Positions 15,222 to 17,753 of a DNA stretch of 17,753 nucleotides are shown here, in pieces. The stretch is from Bacillota bacterium (GTDB lineage Bacteria > Bacillota > Clostridia > UBA1381). The DNA lies in contig JAJPXA010000239.1 of NCBI GenBank assembly GCA_021205715.1, forward strand, positions 1 through 17,753, written 5' to 3'. The notes beneath the pieces are model-generated. The model was not told where the DNA came from and searched no databases. It saw only the letters and a program-made list of their open reading frames with translations. Every line of letters starts with the position of its first letter. Positions within the stretch are counted from its first letter, which is position 1. A program made the translations under genes and the position numbers.

Positions 15222-16241
15222 TTATACTATAGTTCCGCCGCCGAGGAGGGCGGCGCCGGTGTAGAAGACAGCCGACTGTCCGGGGGTTACGGCTCTTTGC
15301 GGTTCTTTAAAAACCGCTTTTACGGTATCGCCGTCGGGATACAGTACCGCCGGCACGGGTTGGGATTGACAGCGTATTTTTACCTGCACTTCCATAGGCT
15401 CTGTCGGAAACACACCCGATATAAAATTTAAATTTTCGGCGGTAAGGCTGTCCGAAAATTCCATACCCTTTTCGCCGAGGGTTATCGAGTTTTCATTTGG
15501 GTCGATGCTCATAACAAACATCGGTCTTCCGTAGGCGCCGATGCCCTTGCGCTGACCTATGGTATAGTATATAAGACCGTTATGTTTGCCTATCACGTTG
15601 CCGAGGGTGTCCTTAATATCGCCCGGCACGGGGGGCTTGCCGCTGTAGGCGCGTATGAAGCCCGCGTAATCGCCATCCTCGACGAAGCATATGTCCTCGC
15701 TGTCGGGCTTGTTTGCCGCGGGCAAGCTGAGCTTTGCCGCGACAGCGCGCACCTCGCTCTTGTTGTATTCGCCGAGCGGCATAAGCGTGTGCGAAAGCTG
15801 ATGCTGGGTCAGATTGTAGAGAAAATAGGTTTGATCCTTTTTCGCCGCGTCCGAGGTTTTAAGCTCATATATGCCGTTCTCGTTTTTTGTGATTTTCGCG
15901 TAATGTCCGGTGGCAATGTAATCGATGCCGTTATCGAGCGCGTAATCGAGCATCGCGCCGAATTTCAGGTATTTGTTGCATACCACGCAGGGGTTGGGAG
16001 TTTGACCGCTTTCATAGGAATTTACAAAATATTCCACCACTTTGTCGCGAAACATCGCGCGAAAGTCCAACGCGCGGAACTCTATATCCAAAAAATCGCA
16101 TACCTTTTTTGCGTCGTCAAGAACCGATTCCGACCACAAATTCATTGACGCGCCTATTACGTTATATCCTTGCTCCTTCAGCAAAGCCGCCGCGACGGAC
16201 GAGTCGACGCCGCCGGACATTCCGATTAAAACACTTTTCAT
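15222..16241 (-). CDS. mnmA: tRNA-specific 2-thiouridylase
   Basis: MnmA (TrmU) thiolates U34 of Lys, Glu and Gln tRNAs, using ATP and a persulfide sulfur donor, in the cytoplasm. The 339-residue protein starts with the PP-loop GMSGGVDSSVAA, which binds ATP. NPCVVCNKYLKF carries Cys85 and Cys88; Cys88 aligns with the catalytic Cys of the usual NPxxxCNxxxKF motif. ATGHYAK and DQTYFLYNLTQHQL are family signatures. Cys185 in SEDICFVEDGDY is the second catalytic Cys. The GLIYYTIGQRKGIG segment opens the central domain, and a beta-barrel ends the protein. It is slightly shorter than the typical 355-375 residues. GGGAG (complement of 16252-16256) precedes the ATG. It lies 64 bases downstream of the ClC gene on the same strand. 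Confidence 0.97.
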   Translation of the reverse strand: MKSVLIGMSGGVDSSVAAALLKEQGYNVIGASMNLWSESVLDDAKKVCDFLDIEFRALDFRAMFRDKVVEYFVNSYESGQTPNPCVVCNKYLKFGAMLDYALDNGIDYIATGHYAKITKNENGIYELKTSDAAKKDQTYFLYNLTQHQLSHTLMPLGEYNKSEVRAVAAKLSLPAANKPDSEDICFVEDGDYAGFIRAYSGKPPVPGDIKDTLGNVIGKHNGLIYYTIGQRKGIGAYGRPMFVMSIDPNENSITLGEKGMEFSDSLTAENLNFISGVFPTEPMEVQVKIRCQSQPVPAVLYPDGDTVKAVFKEPQRAVTPGQSAVFYTGAALLGGGTIV

Positions 16242-16273
16242 TTCGATACCGCTCCCGAATTTATGTTAAAATT

Positions 16274-16290
16274 TTCGCCGCGCGGGCGAA
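16274..16290 (-). terminator. Possible weak hairpin between the ClC gene and mnmA
   Basis: TTCGCC (16274-16279) and GGCGAA (16285-16290) form a 6-bp stem with a GC-rich 5-base loop. Read on the minus strand, it follows the ClC stop codon by 15 bases and is trailed by AATTTTAA, a poor T-tract. It could be a partial terminator or RNA-processing hairpin between the two genes. I would not rule out co-transcription. Confidence 0.3.
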
Positions 16291-16305
16291 TTTCGCGAAT
16301 ACGCG

Positions 16306-17568
16306 TTATTTGTCTATCTCCTGCGGACGCAGCTTTGAATACACGAATTTTTGCGTGTCGTACAAGCCGTAATAGCCCGAAAGCATATAGCTTATGATAA
16401 CTGCGGGGACAAAATACATAATTCCCTCCGCGCCGAATAGCTCTATGCTTAAAAAAATCGAGGCAATCGGGCAGTTCAAAACGCCGCAGAACATTGTCGC
16501 CATACCTATCGCCGCGCCCATACACGGGTCAAATCCGATAAGACCGCCCGCGAAACAGCCGAAGGTCGCGCCGACAAAAAGCGTCGGCACTATTTCGCCG
16601 CCCTTATAGCCGGCGCCTATCGTCACGGCGGTGAATATCATTTTCAGCAGGAACGCGTACGGTACCGCGTCGCCCTCCGTCGCGCGCTTTATCACGTCCA
16701 TACCGGAGCCGTTGTAATCGCCGTTTCCGACGGCAAGCGTCATAGCGATTATAAGTGCCGCGCCGATTACGATTCGCAGATACTCGTTTTTTATAAGTCC
16801 CATAATTTTATGCGAGCGTTTAAGCAAAAAGCAGAAAACGATGCTTAAAACGGCGCACATAGCCGCCAAAAGCGCCATTGAGAAAATATTTCCCGCCGTA
16901 AATTCCGGAACCGAGGAAAGAATAAAGCGCGTCGGCTCTATTTCGTTAAAGCGGGTTATGCCGTAGGCGACAAATGAGGAAACCATACAGGGTATCAACG
17001 CCGAATATACCATTGAGCCGACAATCGATACTTCCATCGCGAAAAACAGAGCCGTTATCGGCGTTCCGAACAGCGCCGAAAACAGCGCGCTCATTCCGCA
17101 CATTATGTAGATACGCATTTCCTCGTCCTTCGCGCCGCGCCATATGCCTATTTGGGTGCCTATGCTGCCGCCGAGCTGCAATGCCGCGCCCTCGCGTCCC
17201 GCACTTCCGCCGCAAAGATGAGTCAGAACCGTAGATATGAAAATCAGAGGCGCTATTATAAACGGAACCTTTTTGCCCGAGCGTCCCGCGTATTTTACCA
17301 CCATATCCGTGCCGTTATCCTCGTATGAAACAAATCCGTTATACAGCGCGACGATTATAAGTCCCGCAAGCGGGAGGAAATATATGAGCTGCGGCACCGC
17401 TTCGCGCGTGTTTGTTGCCCATTCGACGAAAATGTGGAAAAACATACCGACAAATCCGCCCACGGCGCCGGTTATTCCCGCAAACCATATCCATTTTGCA
17501 AACGCGGATAAGTACCGCACTCCGTGCTGTATTACCGCGAGAAATCTTACCCAATAATGGTGAAGCAT
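16306..17568 (-). CDS. ClC-family anion channel/antiporter, resembling the fluoride-type (CLC-F) branch
   Basis: This is a 420-residue polytopic membrane protein of ClC length without C-terminal CBS domains. The selectivity-filter region THLCGGSAGREGAALQLGG carries the gating Glu126. The third filter element reads GAGYKGGEIVPTLFVGA (318-334). Two features differ from Cl-/H+ antiporters such as EcClC. The GSGIP motif is replaced by EDNGTDMV around 83-90. Ala, not Pro, follows GREG, and KGGEIVP replaces the GGIFAP-type motif. THLxGGSAGREGxxxQ and KGGE motifs recall EriC-F/CLC-F fluoride-proton antiporters, so fluoride export is plausible; chloride or another anion remains possible. The gene has its own promoter (17603-17631) and a leader of about 30 bases, too short for a fluoride riboswitch. 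mnmA follows. Confidence 0.88.
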   Translation of the reverse strand: MLHHYWVRFLAVIQHGVRYLSAFAKWIWFAGITGAVGGFVGMFFHIFVEWATNTREAVPQLIYFLPLAGLIIVALYNGFVSYEDNGTDMVVKYAGRSGKKVPFIIAPLIFISTVLTHLCGGSAGREGAALQLGGSIGTQIGIWRGAKDEEMRIYIMCGMSALFSALFGTPITALFFAMEVSIVGSMVYSALIPCMVSSFVAYGITRFNEIEPTRFILSSVPEFTAGNIFSMALLAAMCAVLSIVFCFLLKRSHKIMGLIKNEYLRIVIGAALIIAMTLAVGNGDYNGSGMDVIKRATEGDAVPYAFLLKMIFTAVTIGAGYKGGEIVPTLFVGATFGCFAGGLIGFDPCMGAAIGMATMFCGVLNCPIASIFLSIELFGAEGIMYFVPAVIISYMLSGYYGLYDTQKFVYSKLRPQEIDK

Positions 17569-17602
17569 ACCAATCCCGTCCTTTATTTCAAGTCATATAT
17601 GA

Positions 17603-17631
17603 AGTATAACATAATTTCGACGGCTTTTCAA
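17603..17631 (-). promoter_or_regulatory. Sigma-70-type promoter for the ClC-family gene
   Basis: Read on the minus strand, TTGAAA (complement of 17626-17631) and TATACT (complement of 17603-17608) are separated by exactly 17 bases. They match the -35/-10 consensus at five of six positions each. The expected transcription start is near 17596, giving a leader of roughly 30 bases before the ATG at 17568. This is the best-formed promoter in the window and may also drive mnmA. Confidence 0.75.
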
Positions 17632-17662
17632 TGATTTAATGTAAATTTGGGTTTAGGTGGGT

Positions 17663-17753
17663 AACGCTTCGCGTTGAAAACCCCTCCGTCCCCTCGACTT
17701 TGCGGTGCAAAGTCGAAAGGCTTCGCAAACGACACTTCCCCTAGTAGGGGAGG
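17663..17753. repeat. Palindrome-rich intergenic element, probably an interspersed (MITE-like) repeat, cut by the window edge
   Basis: Three palindromes lie in 91 bases: AACGC/GCGTT with a TTC loop (17663-17675); a perfect 10-bp stem TCGACTTTGC/GCAAAGTCGA with a GGT loop (17694-17716); and TCCCCTA/TAGGGGA around a central G (17637-17651 relative to the last 120 bases, that is 17737-17751). A CCCCTCCGTC motif at 17681-17690 precedes them. This combination of CCCCTCC, a gene-independent hairpin and a CCCCTA-TAGGGG palindrome resembles repeated intergenic elements that I recall from gut Clostridia genomes. It has no open reading frame. The element runs off the right edge, so its boundaries and any target duplication are unseen. 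Confidence 0.55.

Noticed and set aside
15582..16148. Plus-strand open frame (188 codons) opposite mnmA
   Set aside because: The opposite strand encodes all MnmA motifs. This frame gives no recognisable domain and sits downstream of a strong terminator without a promoter.
17569..17662. Fluoride riboswitch (crcB motif) upstream of the ClC gene
   Set aside because: No GGNGAUGG-type start, conserved internal pseudoknot segments or terminator hairpin are visible, and the likely leader is only about 30 bases.

Overview
The window looks like chromosomal DNA of an anaerobic member of the class Clostridia (Bacillota), probably gut-associated. Supporting signs are strong GGAGG-type ribosome binding sites, an Lrp/AsnC regulator translationally coupled to an aminotransferase, a heterodimeric multidrug-type ABC exporter, an MnmA with the NPCxxCN motif, and a secreted subtilase carrying BIG2, GLUG, BspA-type LRR and Fn3 modules with a Thr/Ala/Ser/Pro linker. 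Genus cannot be fixed by reading alone. The density is high: eleven protein genes, no gene-free stretch above 300 bases, and no rRNA, tRNA, CRISPR array or transposase seen.

Layout. Positions 1-3395 hold metabolism: an Lrp/AsnC regulator (105-587) overlapping by 4 bases a PLP aminotransferase (584-1756), then CTP synthase pyrG (1773-3395). Positions 3465-7011 encode the two halves of an ABC exporter. Its catalytic deviations all fall in one of the two ATP sites, as in TM287/288-like transporters. Positions 7051-15191 are a co-directional accessory run: a 713-residue protein resembling the GAP1-N2 (GTPase-associated protein 1) family, an unrecognised signal-peptide/single-span/coiled-coil protein, an EamA/DMT transporter, an SseB-like protein, and a 1200-residue secreted mosaic subtilase. 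Gaps in this run are 2-39 bases. The only strong terminator is a perfect 12-bp hairpin at 15193-15220, which separates it from the convergent minus-strand genes.

On the minus strand, a ClC-family anion transporter (16306-17568) with features of the fluoride-type branch precedes mnmA (15222-16241). A well-formed sigma-70-type promoter lies just upstream of the transporter. The right end (17663-17753) is a cluster of short palindromes that looks like an interspersed, MITE-like intergenic repeat cut off by the window edge.

Most worth a second look is the 7051-15191 block. A GAP1-N2-like protein normally points to GTPase-centred conflict or regulatory systems, yet no GTPase is visible here. Instead it sits next to a membrane-anchored coiled-coil protein of unknown function, an SseB-like protein and a surface protease. 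Whether these work together is an inference from position only.
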